Origin: Burkholderia guangdongensis
Lineage (GTDB): Bacteria; Pseudomonadota; Gammaproteobacteria; Burkholderiales; Burkholderiaceae
Length of the DNA stretch: 64,000 nt
Direction: 5' to 3'
Assembly (NCBI RefSeq): GCF_013403875.1
Contig: NZ_JACBNX010000016.1
Coordinates: 62,001-126,000 of the forward strand
Below, piece after piece: positions 47,679 to 61,120 of this stretch. Position 1 is the stretch's first letter. Each line of letters begins with the position of its first letter. The notes below the pieces were generated by a model. That model searched no databases and was not told where the DNA came from. It worked only from the letters and a program-made list of their open reading frames with translations. The position numbers and the translations under genes were made by a program.

Positions 47679-48629
47679 TCAAATCACCTCTTCGATATCC
47701 GGTTGGGTATCGTTTTCGAACGCCGGCAACGTCAGCCACCATTCGTCGCGAAATGCCTCCTTCAGAAACTGGATCAGCTCGGTCACCTTGGCCGGCACCA
47801 GTTTCGGCGACGGGTACACCACATGAATCTCCTGATCGGGCAGCATGTGATCGCCCATGATCTGCCGCAGGTGCCCGGTGCGAATCGACTCGCTCGCCGC
47901 GTAATACGGCACGATCGTGATGCCCATGTTGTTGCGGGCGGCCGTGATCAGCGACGACAGATTGTTCGAGCGCAGCCGCCCGTTCAGATACACCGATACC
48001 CGCTCGCCCGCCGGGGTGCGCATGCGCCAGTAGTCGTCCTCCTGAACGCTGCTGTAGATCAGGCATTCGTGGTCGGGCAATTCGACGTGCGTCCTCGGTT
48101 CGCCATGCTGTTTCAGATAGTCGGGCGATGCCACCATCACCCACGGATTCAATCCCAGATACCGGCCGCCCAGCGACGAATCGGCGAGCGAGCCAAGACG
48201 TATCGCCGCATCGAGACCCAGCGCAACGAGATCGACGTATCGATCGTCGTGGTTCATGTCGACGCGCAGATGCGGATGCGCCTGCATGAATTTGACGAGC
48301 AGCGGAGAAATGATTTGGCGTCCGAACGTCAGCGAAGTGCCGACGCGCAACAGGCCGTCGATGTGGGCGTCCCGGCCGGACACGACGCGCTGCGCATCTT
48401 CGTAGTCGCGCACGACGCACTTGCATTTCTCGTAGTACCGCGCACCGAGTTCGGTGAGGCTGATCGCGCGCGAGTTGCGGTTGAGCAGTCTCACGTTGAG
48501 GCGGCGCTCGATCGAGTTGATGTGCTTCGTCACGGTGGGCTGGGTCAGTTTCAATTCTCGTGCCGCCTTGGAGAAATTCCCCAGTTCAACGACGCGTGTG
48601 AAGACCTGCAGTTCCGTGAGTCGATCCAT
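47679..48629 (-). CDS. LysR-type regulator divergent from permease/gcl region
   Basis: 316 aa of standard LysR layout: HTH (NFSKAARELKLTQPTVTKHIN) and a CrgA-like substrate domain (residues 90-295). It is transcribed away from the NCS2 permease and gcl genes. The shared promoter element upstream of both suggests it activates them with a purine or glyoxylate-derived signal. A GCTAAC-N13-GTTAGC repeat overlies its own promoter. Confidence 0.88.
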   Translation of the reverse strand: MDRLTELQVFTRVVELGNFSKAARELKLTQPTVTKHINSIERRLNVRLLNRNSRAISLTELGARYYEKCKCVVRDYEDAQRVVSGRDAHIDGLLRVGTSLTFGRQIISPLLVKFMQAHPHLRVDMNHDDRYVDLVALGLDAAIRLGSLADSSLGGRYLGLNPWVMVASPDYLKQHGEPRTHVELPDHECLIYSSVQEDDYWRMRTPAGERVSVYLNGRLRSNNLSSLITAARNNMGITIVPYYAASESIRTGHLRQIMGDHMLPDQEIHVVYPSPKLVPAKVTELIQFLKEAFRDEWWLTLPAFENDTQPDIEEVI

Positions 48630-48659
48630 GTTTGCTCTCGATTGGTGCGTTTAATATAG

Positions 48660-48684
48660 GCTAACTCGCCGTTCGCTTGTTAGC
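48660..48684. promoter_or_regulatory. LysR autoregulatory palindrome
   Basis: GCTAAC (48660-48665) and GTTAGC (48679-48684), perfect 6-bp arms 13 nt apart, adjacent to a TATATT -10 (minus strand, 48653-48658) for the divergent LysR gene. Confidence 0.4.
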
Positions 48685-48703
48685 TACTAGTCATTCCATG
48701 GAA

Positions 48704-48761
48704 GAATAGGTGGTATGCAAGTTCGCCCCGTTGTGATGCCGATTGCATCTGCCTAGCATCG
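48704..48761 (+). promoter_or_regulatory. Permease promoter, duplicate of the gcl promoter
   Basis: Element GAATAG-N-TGGTATGCAA upstream of -35 TTGTGA (48731-48736), 17-nt spacer, -10 TAGCAT (48754-48759). The same element with identical internal spacing occurs before gcl (50649-50706). The TATGCAA block right upstream of the -35 is the likely activator site. Confidence 0.7.
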
Positions 48762-48801
48762 GTCCACACCTCAACCCATCGACCGGGAGCAAGGGATTGC
48801 G

Positions 48802-49092
48802 ATGACGCGGATGATTGCCGTAATGGGTGTCGAGCGGATGATGAACCACATCACGCTCCACGTCGACGACGTACCGGTCAGGCCGCCGCATATCGACGGC
48901 GCAGCGAACGGTGCATTCGGCAGGAAGGCTTGCGTGCTCAATACGATAGGTGTGCCACATATCGTCGCCGCACGTCATTTCCCTATGTGCGAACCACTCG
49001 ATCCGGCTGCCATTGGTCAGGCCGGTCCGGTCGGCACGATCGACAAGATCGACGGAGGCGGAGGCGGATTCGGGTTACCCCGCATTCATTGA
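48802..49092 (+). pseudogene. Vestige of a gcl 5' end
   Basis: ATG followed by codons for TRMIAV, matching the true gcl start (MTRMTAV) at the same distance (48 nt) from the -10 element. Similarity fades after about 45 nt. The frame stays open for 96 codons but shows no gcl domain features. It occupies the long leader of the permease gene. The remainder up to 49224 holds nothing I can identify except the CAGGAG ribosome site of the permease. Confidence 0.55.
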
Positions 49093-49224
49093 CCGCCCAT
49101 CGGGTATCCGCATCGAAACATTGCACGCGTTGCATGTAGACCGGCAGGCGGCCGGTCGCCGGATATGAAAAGTGCGTCCAGCACACCCACTTTCGAGACA
49201 GTCGGCTTTATATCAGGAGACCCC

Positions 49225-50571
49225 ATGAACAAATCGACACATCCGGTCGACGAGGTACTGCCATTCGGGCAAATGCTGACCGTCGGGATCCAGCACGTGC
49301 TCGTGATGTACGCGGGCGCGATCGCTGTCCCGCTGATCATCAGCGCCGCGCTGAAGCTGCCGAAGGATCAGGTTGCATTTCTGATCAGCTCGGACTTGTT
49401 CGCGTGCGGCATCGTCACGATGATCCAGTGCATCGGCGTCTGGAAGTTCGGCATTCGCCTGCCGGTGATCATGGGGGTGAGCTTCGCGCCGGTCGGGCCG
49501 ATGGTCGCGATGGCCGGGTCGGGGATGGGGCTGCCGGGCATCTTCGGCGCCACCATGGCCGCCGGCGTCTTCGCGATCCTCATCGCGCCGTTCTTCGGCA
49601 GGCTGATGCGGTTCTTTCCACCGATCGTCACGGGCACGATCATTCTGACGATCGGCGTCACGCTGTTCCCGGTGGCGATCACCTGGGCGGGCGGCGGGCA
49701 CGACGCGCCCAATTTCGGCGATCCGATGAACCTGATGATCGCCACGATCGTCCTGGCCGTGATTCTCCTGATCAATAAGTATCTGTCCGGATTCCTGGCG
49801 AATATCTCGGTGCTGCTCGGCATGATCCTGGGGTTCGGGATCGCGCTCGCGCTCGGGATGGTGGATTTCTCCGGCGTCGGCGACGCCGGATGGTTCGCGC
49901 CGGTCTATCCGTTCGCATTCGGCATGCCGACGTTCAATCTGACCGCGATCGCGTCGCTGTGCCTCGTGATGGTCGTCGTGATGGTGGAGTCGCTCGGCAT
50001 GTTCCTCGCGCTCGGCGAGCTCACGCGGCGCCCGGTCACCCATGAAGACGCGTCGCGCGGATTGCGCACCGACGGGCTCGGCACGCTGATCGGCGGCATC
50101 TTCAATACGTTTCCGCACTCGTCCTTTTCGCAGAACATCGGCCTCGTCGGCATTACCGGCGTGCGCAGCCGGTGGGTGGTGGTCGTGTCCGGCGCGTTGC
50201 TGACGTCGCTGGGGCTGTTGCCGAAGCTGTCCCACCTGATCGCGTCGATCCCGGTCGTCGTGCTGGGCGGAGCGGGCATCGCGATGTTCGGGATGGTCGC
50301 CGCCACGGGCATCAAGATCCTCGGCAAGGTCAACTACGAGAACAAGAACAATCTGCTGATCGTCGCGATCAGTCTCGGGGTGGGCGCGATTCCGCTCGTC
50401 TCCCCGACGTTCTTCCACAAGCTGCCGCACTGGACCGGCGCGCTCACCCACAGCGGCATCACGCTGTGCGCGATCGTGTCGATTCTGCTGAACGCCGCTT
50501 TCAATCGCGCCGAGACCGTCGAGGAAGTCGAAAGAGAGCTGGCCGGCGAATTCGGAGATTCATCGCACTGA
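49225..50571 (+). CDS. NCS2 purine permease, probable urate/xanthine importer
   Basis: 448 aa with about 12-14 helices. The NCS2 signature QNIGLVGITGVRSR (near residues 310-323) has the QNxGxxxxTxxxSR pattern of purine-specific members, and the conserved His in GIQHVLVMYAGAIAVPL and the Glu in VESLGMFLALGEL are present. Substrate by context is urate or xanthine, upstream of the urate-to-glyoxylate genes. The start at 49225 follows CAGGAG and removes a non-hydrophobic leader. Confidence 0.85.
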   Translation: MNKSTHPVDEVLPFGQMLTVGIQHVLVMYAGAIAVPLIISAALKLPKDQVAFLISSDLFACGIVTMIQCIGVWKFGIRLPVIMGVSFAPVGPMVAMAGSGMGLPGIFGATMAAGVFAILIAPFFGRLMRFFPPIVTGTIILTIGVTLFPVAITWAGGGHDAPNFGDPMNLMIATIVLAVILLINKYLSGFLANISVLLGMILGFGIALALGMVDFSGVGDAGWFAPVYPFAFGMPTFNLTAIASLCLVMVVVMVESLGMFLALGELTRRPVTHEDASRGLRTDGLGTLIGGIFNTFPHSSFSQNIGLVGITGVRSRWVVVVSGALLTSLGLLPKLSHLIASIPVVVLGGAGIAMFGMVAATGIKILGKVNYENKNNLLIVAISLGVGAIPLVSPTFFHKLPHWTGALTHSGITLCAIVSILLNAAFNRAETVEEVERELAGEFGDSSH

Positions 50572-50648
50572 AACCCGTTCCGTTTCGCGTGCGCGGCCAC
50601 GATCGATTCGTCAGCGTTCCTGGTCGACGGTTCGACGATTCGACGCTG

Positions 50649-50706
50649 GAATAGCTGGTATGCAATCTCTTTGCATTGTGATGCCGCACAGCGAAACCTA
50701 ACATCG
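50649..50706 (+). promoter_or_regulatory. gcl promoter with activator element
   Basis: Same module as at 48704-48761: GAATAG-N-TGGTATGCAA, -35 TTGTGA (50676-50681), 17-nt spacer, -10 TAACAT (50699-50704). Here ATGCAA-N5-TTGCAT (50660-50676) is a perfect palindrome overlapping the -35, a plausible LysR site. Confidence 0.7.
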
Positions 50707-50746
50707 CATTACGCTCCAATCCACAAAGCCGAGGAAGGTGAAAACG

Positions 50747-52525
<1,779 letters not shown>

Positions 52526-52610
52526 CGGCGGCCGGGCACCGCGCCGGCCGCGGGCAGATGAACTGCCCGGCCGGCGTGACGTGCCACGGTGCGGTGCGAT
52601 GACCATGGAC

Positions 52611-52636
52611 CCGGCACCCGCGTATCGCGGTGCCGG
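52611..52636. other. Hairpin between gcl and hyi
   Basis: CCGGCACC ... GGTGCCGG with an inner GCG/CGC pair, one bulged C and loop TAT. No U-run. Possibly a processing or stability element separating gcl from hyi. Confidence 0.4.
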
Positions 52637-52681
52637 CGATAAATGATATGCATTCCTGAGAATGAGCGAAGGAGACGCAGC

Positions 52682-53461
<780 letters not shown>

Positions 53462-53558
53462 ACTGAACGGCCACCGCACGACCTTCGAACGAACACTGAA
53501 CGATCGCCGAACCATCACTGAACGATCGCTGAACGACCCCCGATACGGAGACACACAC

Positions 53559-54446
53559 ATGAAACTCGGATTCATCGGCCTGGGCATCATGGGCGCCCCG
53601 ATGGCGGAACATCTGATCGCCGCGGGCCATCAGGTGCATCTATACAGCATTCCCAGCGTGCCGCAGGCGCTGGTCGACAAGGGCGGCATCGCGTGCGCGA
53701 GCGGCAGGGAAGTCGCGCAGCAGGCCGACGTGATCATCACGATGGTGCCGGACACGCCGCACGTCGAGTCCGCGCTGTTCGGCGAAAACGGCGTGGCCGA
53801 AGGCCTGTCGACAGGCAAGACCGTGGTCGACATGAGCTCGATCTCGCCGATCGCGACGAAGGCGTTCGCGCAGCGCATCAACGCGCTCGGCTGCGACTAC
53901 CTCGATGCGCCGGTGTCGGGCGGCGAGGTCGGCGCGAAGAACGCGACGCTGTCGATCATGGTCGGCGGCGAGCAGGCGGCGTTCGACCGCGTGAAGCCGC
54001 TGTTCGAGCTGATGGGCAAGAACATCACGCTGGTCGGCGGCAACGGCGACGGGCAGACGACGAAGGTCGCGAACCAGGTGATCGTCGCGCTGAACATCGA
54101 GGCGGTGGGCGAGGCGCTGCTGCTGGCGGCGAAGGCCGGCGCGAATCCGGCGAAGGTGCGCGAAGCGCTGATGGGCGGCTTCGCGTCGTCGAAGATCCTG
54201 GAGATCCACGGCGACCGGATGGTGAAGCGCACGTTCGACCCGGGGTTCCGGATCGAGCTGCACCAGAAGGACCTGAACCTCGCGCTGCAGACCGCGAAGG
54301 CGCTCGGCGTGTCGCTGCCGAACACCGCGACCGCGCAGGAGCTGTTCAACGCGTGCGCGGCGCACGGCGGGTCTGCGTGGGACCACTCGGCGCTGGTGCG
54401 CGCGCTCGAGATCATGGCGAACTTCGAGATCGGGCAGGGGTCCTGA
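53559..54446 (+). CDS. glxR: Tartronate-semialdehyde reductase
   Basis: 295-aa beta-hydroxyacid dehydrogenase. Rossmann motif GLGIMGAPM at residues 7-15, substrate-binding DAPVSGGEVGAKN, catalytic Lys in TTKVANQ. Reduces tartronate semialdehyde to D-glycerate with NAD(P)H. The gap to hyi holds imperfect TGAACGATCGC repeats. Only 2 nt separate it from pyk. Confidence 0.94.
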   Translation: MKLGFIGLGIMGAPMAEHLIAAGHQVHLYSIPSVPQALVDKGGIACASGREVAQQADVIITMVPDTPHVESALFGENGVAEGLSTGKTVVDMSSISPIATKAFAQRINALGCDYLDAPVSGGEVGAKNATLSIMVGGEQAAFDRVKPLFELMGKNITLVGGNGDGQTTKVANQVIVALNIEAVGEALLLAAKAGANPAKVREALMGGFASSKILEIHGDRMVKRTFDPGFRIELHQKDLNLALQTAKALGVSLPNTATAQELFNACAAHGGSAWDHSALVRALEIMANFEIGQGS

Positions 54447-54448
54447 CT

Positions 54449-55876
54449 ATGACCATCGATACCCGTCGCAATCGCAATGCGAAGATCGTCGCCACGCTGG
54501 GCCCGGCGAGCGCCGATCGCGAGACCATCGAGGCGCTGTTTCATGCGGGGGCGGACGTGTTCCGCCTGAATTTCAGCCATGGCACGCACGAAGACCACAA
54601 GCAGCGGCTCGACCTCATTCGCGCGATCGAGGCGGACGTGGGCCGGCCGATCAGCGTGTTGCTCGATCTGCAGGGCCCGAAGCTGCGGATCGGCACGTTC
54701 GCCGGCGGGCCGATTCAGCTCGCGGCCGGCGATCGCTTCCGGCTCGATCTGGACAAGGACAAGCCGGGCGACCAGACACGCGCCGCGCTGCCGCATCCGG
54801 AGATCTTCGCGGCGCTCGAGGCCGGCACGGACCTGCTGCTCGACGACGGCCGCGTGCGTCTGCGCGTTGAGCGCTGCGGGCCGGATTTCGCGGAGACGCA
54901 GGTGATCAACGGCGGCCCGCTGTCGGACCGCAAGGGCGTGAACGTGCCGGGCGTGGTGCTGCCGCTGTCGGCGCTGACCGAGAAGGATCGCAAGGATCTG
55001 GACTACGGATTGACGCTCGGCGTGGACTGGATCGCGCTGTCGTTCGTGCAGCGTCCGGAGGACATCCGCGAGATCAAGGCGATCGTGCAGGGGCGCGCGG
55101 CGATCTGCGCGAAGCTCGAGAAGCCGGCGGCGATCCACAGCCTGGAGGAGATCGTCGAGGAGACCGATGCGGTGATGGTCGCGCGCGGCGATCTCGGCGT
55201 GGAGATGCCGGCCGAGCAGGTGCCGGCGATCCAGAAGCGGATCGTGCGCGCGTGCCGCAAGGCGGGCAAGCCGGTGATCGTGGCGACGCAGATGCTGGAC
55301 TCGATGGTGGCGGCGCCGGTGCCGACGCGGGCGGAAGCGTCGGACGTGGCGACGGCGATTTACGACGGCGCGGACGCGGTGATGCTGTCGGCGGAGTCGG
55401 CGTCGGGCAAGTATCCGGTCGAAGCGGTGTCGATGATGAGCAGCATCATCGTGCAGACGGAGGCGGATCCGCATTACCGGGAAGGGCTGGAAGCGTCGCA
55501 CGTGCCGCCGCGGGCGGAGCTGGCGGATGCGATCGGCTGCGCGATGCGGCGGGTGGCTGGGCTGCTGCACGTCGCGGCGACGGTCGCGTATACGAGTTCG
55601 GGCTACTCGGCGCTGCGCATGTCGCGCGAGCGGCCGGAGGCGCCGATCATCGGGATGACGCCGCGGCTCGCGACCGCGCGGCGCCTCGCGTTGGTGTGGG
55701 GCGTGCACTCGGTGCTGTGCCACGAGGTGGAGAGCGTGCCGGAGATGACCGACCTCGCGTGCCGGACGGCGCTGAAGGAAGGTTTCGGCGAGGCGGGGCG
55801 CTATGTCGTGATCTCGGCGGGCATGCCGTTCGGCAACGCCGGCACGACGAATCTGCTGCGGATCGCTCAGCTCTAG
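54449..55876 (+). CDS. pyk: Pyruvate kinase (operon copy)
   Basis: 475 aa. PEP to pyruvate with ATP formation. Motifs NRNAKIVATLGPAS, FRLNFSHG, LDLQGPKLRIG, AKLEKPAAI with catalytic Lys, and TRAEASDVATAI. Placement after glxR suggests it serves glycerate produced from glyoxylate once phosphorylated to 2-phosphoglycerate. Translation begins 2 nt after glxR with little ribosome site of its own, so coupling is likely. Confidence 0.94.
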   Translation: MTIDTRRNRNAKIVATLGPASADRETIEALFHAGADVFRLNFSHGTHEDHKQRLDLIRAIEADVGRPISVLLDLQGPKLRIGTFAGGPIQLAAGDRFRLDLDKDKPGDQTRAALPHPEIFAALEAGTDLLLDDGRVRLRVERCGPDFAETQVINGGPLSDRKGVNVPGVVLPLSALTEKDRKDLDYGLTLGVDWIALSFVQRPEDIREIKAIVQGRAAICAKLEKPAAIHSLEEIVEETDAVMVARGDLGVEMPAEQVPAIQKRIVRACRKAGKPVIVATQMLDSMVAAPVPTRAEASDVATAIYDGADAVMLSAESASGKYPVEAVSMMSSIIVQTEADPHYREGLEASHVPPRAELADAIGCAMRRVAGLLHVAATVAYTSSGYSALRMSRERPEAPIIGMTPRLATARRLALVWGVHSVLCHEVESVPEMTDLACRTALKEGFGEAGRYVVISAGMPFGNAGTTNLLRIAQL

Positions 55877-57256
<1,380 letters not shown>

Positions 57257-57348
57257 CCGCGCGATGCGGCCAGGCCTGGCCAGGCCAGACCCGAACCGAA
57301 CGAGAGCGGAACGGTGAAGTGACCCCTGTCAACGGAGAGAGAAAGAGG

Positions 57349-58527
57349 ATGGACGAAATCGTCATAGTGGCCGCCGCGCGCACGGCCGTCGGCAAGTTCG
57401 GCGGCACGCTCGCGAAGATTCCGGCGGCCGATCTGGGCGCGCTGGTCATCAAGCACCTGCTCGCGAAGACCGGCATCGGCGCCGATCAGGTCAGCGAAGT
57501 GATCATGGGGCAGGTGCTCACGGCGGGCGTCGGCCAGAACCCGGCGCGGCAGGCGACGCTGCGCGCGGGGCTCGACCCGATGGTGCCCGCGATGACCATC
57601 AACAAGGTGTGCGGATCGGGCCTGAAGGCCACGCATCTGGCCGCGCAGGCGATCCTCTGCGGCGATGCGCAGATCGTCATCGCCGGTGGCCAGGAAAACA
57701 TGAGCGCGTCCGCGCACGTGCTGCCGAACTCGCGCGACGGCTTCCGGATGGGCGACGCGAAGCTCGTCGACACGATGATCAACGACGGGCTGTGGGACGC
57801 GTTCAACCACTACCACATGGGCGTCACCGCGGAAAACGTCGCGAAGAAGTACGGCGTGTCGCGCGACGAGCAGGACGCGTTCGCGGCCCACTCGCAGCAG
57901 AAGGCCGAGGCCGCGCAGAAGGCGGGCAAGTTCAAGGACGAGATCGTGCCGGTCGACGTGCCGTCGAGGAAGGGGCCGCCGCTGTCGTTCGACACCGACG
58001 AATTCATCAAGCACGGCGTGACCGCCGAGTCGCTGGCCGGCCTGCGCCCGGCGTTCGCGAAGGACGGCACGGTGACCGCGGGCAACGCATCGGGCATCAA
58101 CGACGGCGCGGCCGCGGTCGTGATGATGTCGGCCACGAAGGCGCGCGAGCTCGGCCTCACGCCGCTCGCGAGGATCAAGGCCTACGCATCGGCCGGCGTC
58201 GATCCGAGCGTGATGGGGATCGGCCCGGTGCCGGCGTCGCAACTGTGCCTGAAGAAAGCGGGCTGGACGCCGGGCGACGTCGATCTGATGGAAATCAACG
58301 AGGCATTCGCCGCGCAGGCGATCGCCGTCAACAAGCAGATGGAATGGGATACCGGGCGGATCAACGTGAACGGCGGCGCGATCGCGATCGGCCATCCGAT
58401 CGGCGCGTCGGGCTGCCGGATTCTCGTCACGCTGATCCACGAGATGATCCGCCGCGACGCGCGGCGCGGACTGGCAAGCCTTTGCATCGGCGGTGGGATG
58501 GGCGTGGCCCTGGCCATCGAGCGGTAA
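57349..58527 (+). CDS. phaA: Acetyl-CoA acetyltransferase
   Basis: 392 aa, beta-ketothiolase joining two acetyl-CoA to acetoacetyl-CoA, first step of PHB synthesis. Nucleophilic Cys in [11 protein letters not shown] (residue about 88), GHPIGASG with catalytic His, and [10 protein letters not shown] with the second Cys. ATG 57349 with AAAGAGG upstream. It is separated from eno by 92 bp, and the same strand continues through alc, allA and phaB. Confidence 0.95.
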   Translation: MDEIVIVAAARTAVGKFGGTLAKIPAADLGALVIKHLLAKTGIGADQVSEVIMGQVLTAGVGQNPARQATLRAGLDPMVPAMTINKVCGSGLKATHLAAQAILCGDAQIVIAGGQENMSASAHVLPNSRDGFRMGDAKLVDTMINDGLWDAFNHYHMGVTAENVAKKYGVSRDEQDAFAAHSQQKAEAAQKAGKFKDEIVPVDVPSRKGPPLSFDTDEFIKHGVTAESLAGLRPAFAKDGTVTAGNASGINDGAAAVVMMSATKARELGLTPLARIKAYASAGVDPSVMGIGPVPASQLCLKKAGWTPGDVDLMEINEAFAAQAIAVNKQMEWDTGRINVNGGAIAIGHPIGASGCRILVTLIHEMIRRDARRGLASLCIGGGMGVALAIER

Positions 58528-58535
58528 ACGTACGT

Positions 58536-58571
58536 ATCCGAGTGATCCGAGTGACCCGATTGACCCGAGTG
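58536..58571. repeat. 9-bp tandem repeat before alc
   Basis: Four units ATCCGAGTG/ATCCGAGTG/ACCCGATTG/ACCCGAGTG (58536-58571) fill the 67-bp gap between phaA and alc. Confidence 0.9.
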
Positions 58572-58594
58572 ACAGCACATAGCGAGCAGACATC

Positions 58595-59596
58595 ATGACC
58601 ATGACCATCAATACTCCGCAGGAATTCGCGACCCGCTGGCTCAACCTCGCGCAGCCGCGCCTCGGCGCGAAGCCGCTGCTTTGCACCGACGAATGGTTCG
58701 CGCCGGCCGAGCGTATGCTGAACCCCGATCCGGCCGTGTTCATCGTCGGCAAGTTCGACGACCACGGCAAGTGGATGGACGGCTGGGAAACGCGCCGCCG
58801 GCGCAACGGCGGCTACGACCACTGCATCGTGAAGCTCGGGCTGCCGGGCGTGATCAAGGGCGTCGACATCGATACGAGCCACTTCACCGGCAACTTCCCG
58901 CCGGCCGCGTCGCTCGACGCGTGCTACAGCGACGGCGATCCGGACGATCGCACCGAGTGGCACGAGGTCATCGCGGCGGTCAGCCTGCAGGGCAATTCGC
59001 ATCACTACGTATCGGTCGAGGACGGGCGGCCGTGGACGCACGTGCGGCTGAACATCTATCCGGACGGCGGCGTCGCGCGGTTGCGCGTGTACGGCCAGGT
59101 GCAGTGCGACTGGGAGAAGCGCGACCGCAACACGCTGATCGATCTGTGCGCGGTCGAGAACGGCGGGCGCCCGGTCGTGTGGAACGACTCGCACTTCGGG
59201 CCGCCGCATCCGCTGCTGACGCCGGGGCGTGGCGTGAACATGGGTGACGGCTGGGAAACGCGCCGGCGCCGCGAGCCGGGCAACGACTGGCTGATCGTCG
59301 AGCTCGGTCATCGCGGCAGCATCGAGGAGATCGTCGTCGACACCGCGCACTTCAAGGGCAACTATCCGGACCGCTGCTCGATCCAGGCGGCGTGGGTGAC
59401 GGGCGGCACCGAGCAGTCGCTGGTCACGCAGAGCATGTTCTGGCCGGTGCTGCTGCCGGAGCAGAAGCTGCAGATGGATGCGATCCACACGTTCAAGGAG
59501 CAGGTGCAGAAGATCGGGCCGGTGAGCCACGTGAAGCTGAACATCTTCCCCGACGGCGGGATCAGCCGCCTGCGCCTGCTCGGCAAGATCGCGTGA
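58595..59596 (+). CDS. alc: Allantoicase
   Basis: 333 aa. Hydrolyses allantoate to ureidoglycolate and urea. Two homologous jelly-roll halves are obvious from the duplicated motif DGWETRRRR (about residues 62-70 and 215-224), each followed by GNFPPAAS / GNYPDRCS and RLNIYPDGG / KLNIFPDGG. The start could also be the ATG two codons downstream. allA follows 31 nt later. Confidence 0.95.
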   Translation: MTMTINTPQEFATRWLNLAQPRLGAKPLLCTDEWFAPAERMLNPDPAVFIVGKFDDHGKWMDGWETRRRRNGGYDHCIVKLGLPGVIKGVDIDTSHFTGNFPPAASLDACYSDGDPDDRTEWHEVIAAVSLQGNSHHYVSVEDGRPWTHVRLNIYPDGGVARLRVYGQVQCDWEKRDRNTLIDLCAVENGGRPVVWNDSHFGPPHPLLTPGRGVNMGDGWETRRRREPGNDWLIVELGHRGSIEEIVVDTAHFKGNYPDRCSIQAAWVTGGTEQSLVTQSMFWPVLLPEQKLQMDAIHTFKEQVQKIGPVSHVKLNIFPDGGISRLRLLGKIA

Positions 59597-59627
59597 CACG
59601 CCGGACAAGCGGCGAAGGAGAACGACG

Positions 59628-60131
59628 ATGACTGGACAGACAATCAAGATCGAACCGCTGACACGCGAAGCGTTCGCCGAGTTCGGGGACGTGATCGAGT
59701 ACGAGGGGCGCGACTTCTTCCACATCAACGACAAGATGGTCGAGCGGTATCACGACCTCGCGAAAGTGGACACGCAGGAGGCGGGCGGGCGCACGCTGGT
59801 GAGCTGGTTGCGCGCGAAGCAGAACACGTTTCCGTCGAAGGTGCGGTTCGTCGAGCGGCATCCGCTGTCGAGCCAGGCCTTCATTCCGCTCGACGACAAT
59901 CCGTTTCTTCTGATCGTCGCGCCGCGCGGCGACGACGTGAAGCTCGAGGATCTGCGCGCGTTCGTGACGAACGGGCGGCAGGGCGTGAACTATCACCGCG
60001 GCGTTTGGCATCACGTGCTGATCGTGCCGAACCGGGACATGCAATTCCTCGTCGTGGATCGCGGCGGCGCCGAGAAGAACTGCGACGAGTTCTGGTTCCC
60101 GGAGGAGCAGCAACTCGTGCTGCAGCCGTAA
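59628..60131 (+). CDS. allA: Ureidoglycolate lyase
   Basis: 167 aa, cupin-like. Splits ureidoglycolate to glyoxylate and urea. Recognisable features: IKIEPLTREAFAEFGDVIE, FVERHPLSSQAFIPL, GVNYHRGVWHH with the conserved His. Closes the purine branch to glyoxylate used by gcl and aceB. GGAGAACGACG precedes the ATG. Confidence 0.93.
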   Translation: MTGQTIKIEPLTREAFAEFGDVIEYEGRDFFHINDKMVERYHDLAKVDTQEAGGRTLVSWLRAKQNTFPSKVRFVERHPLSSQAFIPLDDNPFLLIVAPRGDDVKLEDLRAFVTNGRQGVNYHRGVWHHVLIVPNRDMQFLVVDRGGAEKNCDEFWFPEEQQLVLQP

Positions 60132-60236
60132 GCGAGAGACGCGTGGAGCCGGTTGCCCGACGCGGCGCGCGTTGCGTCGGCGCCGGCGGCTGGCTCCCGA
60201 GCGAACGATAAAAACTGATCGAAGAGGAGTGCAATC

Positions 60237-60980
60237 ATGGCGCAGCGAGTGGTACTGGTAACCGGTGGGATGGGCGGACTCGGCGAGGCGATCTGCATGA
60301 AGATGGCCGAAGCCGGCTATCGCGTCGCGACCACCTATTCGCCCGGCAACAAGCGGGCCGTCGACTGGCTCGCGTCGATGAAGGAGATCGGGCATGAGTT
60401 CGTCGCGGTGCCGTGCGACGTGGCCGACTACGAGTCGTGCGCGAACGCGGCCGCCGAGGTGGAGGCGAAGCTCGGACCGATCGACATCCTCGTGAACAAC
60501 GCGGGGATCACGCGCGACATGACGTTCAAGAAGATGGACAAGACGAACTGGGATGCGGTGCTGCGCACGAACCTGGACAGTCTGTTCAACATGTCGAAGC
60601 CGATCGTCGACGGGATGGTCGAGCGCGGGTGGGGCCGGGTGATCAACGTGTCGTCGGTCAACGGCTCGAAGGGGGCATTCGGGCAGACCAACTATTCGGC
60701 CGCGAAGGCCGGCGTGCATGGTTTCTCGAAGGCGCTGGCGCTCGAGGTCGCGCGCAAGGGCGTGACCGTGAACACGGTATCGCCCGGCTATATCGGCACG
60801 GCGATGGTGACCGCGATTCCGAAGGACGTGCTGGATTCGAAGATCCTGCCGCAAATCCCGATCGGGCGGCTCGGCAAGCCGGACGAAGTCGCGGGCCTGA
60901 TCATCTATCTGGCGTCCGAGGAGGCTGCGTTCGTCACCGGCGCGAACATCGCGATCAACGGCGGGCAGCACATGCAGTGA
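60237..60980 (+). CDS. phaB: Acetoacetyl-CoA reductase
   Basis: 247-aa short-chain dehydrogenase. Cofactor motif [20 protein letters not shown], catalytic Ser-Tyr-Lys in [11 protein letters not shown] and [15 protein letters not shown], and PhaB-typical ends [16 protein letters not shown] and GGQHMQ. Reduces acetoacetyl-CoA to (R)-3-hydroxybutyryl-CoA. AAGAGGAG precedes the ATG. Paired with phaA on the other side of alc-allA. Confidence 0.95.
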   Translation: MAQRVVLVTGGMGGLGEAICMKMAEAGYRVATTYSPGNKRAVDWLASMKEIGHEFVAVPCDVADYESCANAAAEVEAKLGPIDILVNNAGITRDMTFKKMDKTNWDAVLRTNLDSLFNMSKPIVDGMVERGWGRVINVSSVNGSKGAFGQTNYSAAKAGVHGFSKALALEVARKGVTVNTVSPGYIGTAMVTAIPKDVLDSKILPQIPIGRLGKPDEVAGLIIYLASEEAAFVTGANIAINGGQHMQ

Positions 60981-60985
60981 ATGCC

Positions 60986-61005
60986 GGGCCGGCGCGCGCC
61001 GGCCC
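60986..61005. terminator. 20-bp GC palindrome after phaB
   Basis: A perfect 20-bp GC palindrome (arm GGGCCGGCGC) begins 6 nt after the phaB stop. Can form a strong hairpin on either strand. No T-run, so it is at most a Rho-assisted terminator or mRNA 3' end stabiliser. Confidence 0.5.
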
Positions 61006-61074
61006 ATGCGCTCGCGACCGGATTTCCGCGGGGCCGCGGGCGCGCAGGAAAACGTTGCGGTCCAGCCGTTGCAG

Positions 61075-61100
61075 GCCGATGTTCCATGCCGATGTTCCAG
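61075..61100. repeat. 13-nt tandem duplication in aceB leader
   Basis: GCCGATGTTCCA repeated at 61075 and 61088, about 20-45 nt before the malate synthase start. Confidence 0.85.
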
Positions 61101-61120
61101 GTCGATTGATGGGGAAAAAC

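Noticed and set aside
48691..48978. 95-codon minus frame opposite the gcl vestige
   Set aside because: It only looks related to the antisense of gcl because both regions share the duplicated promoter DNA.
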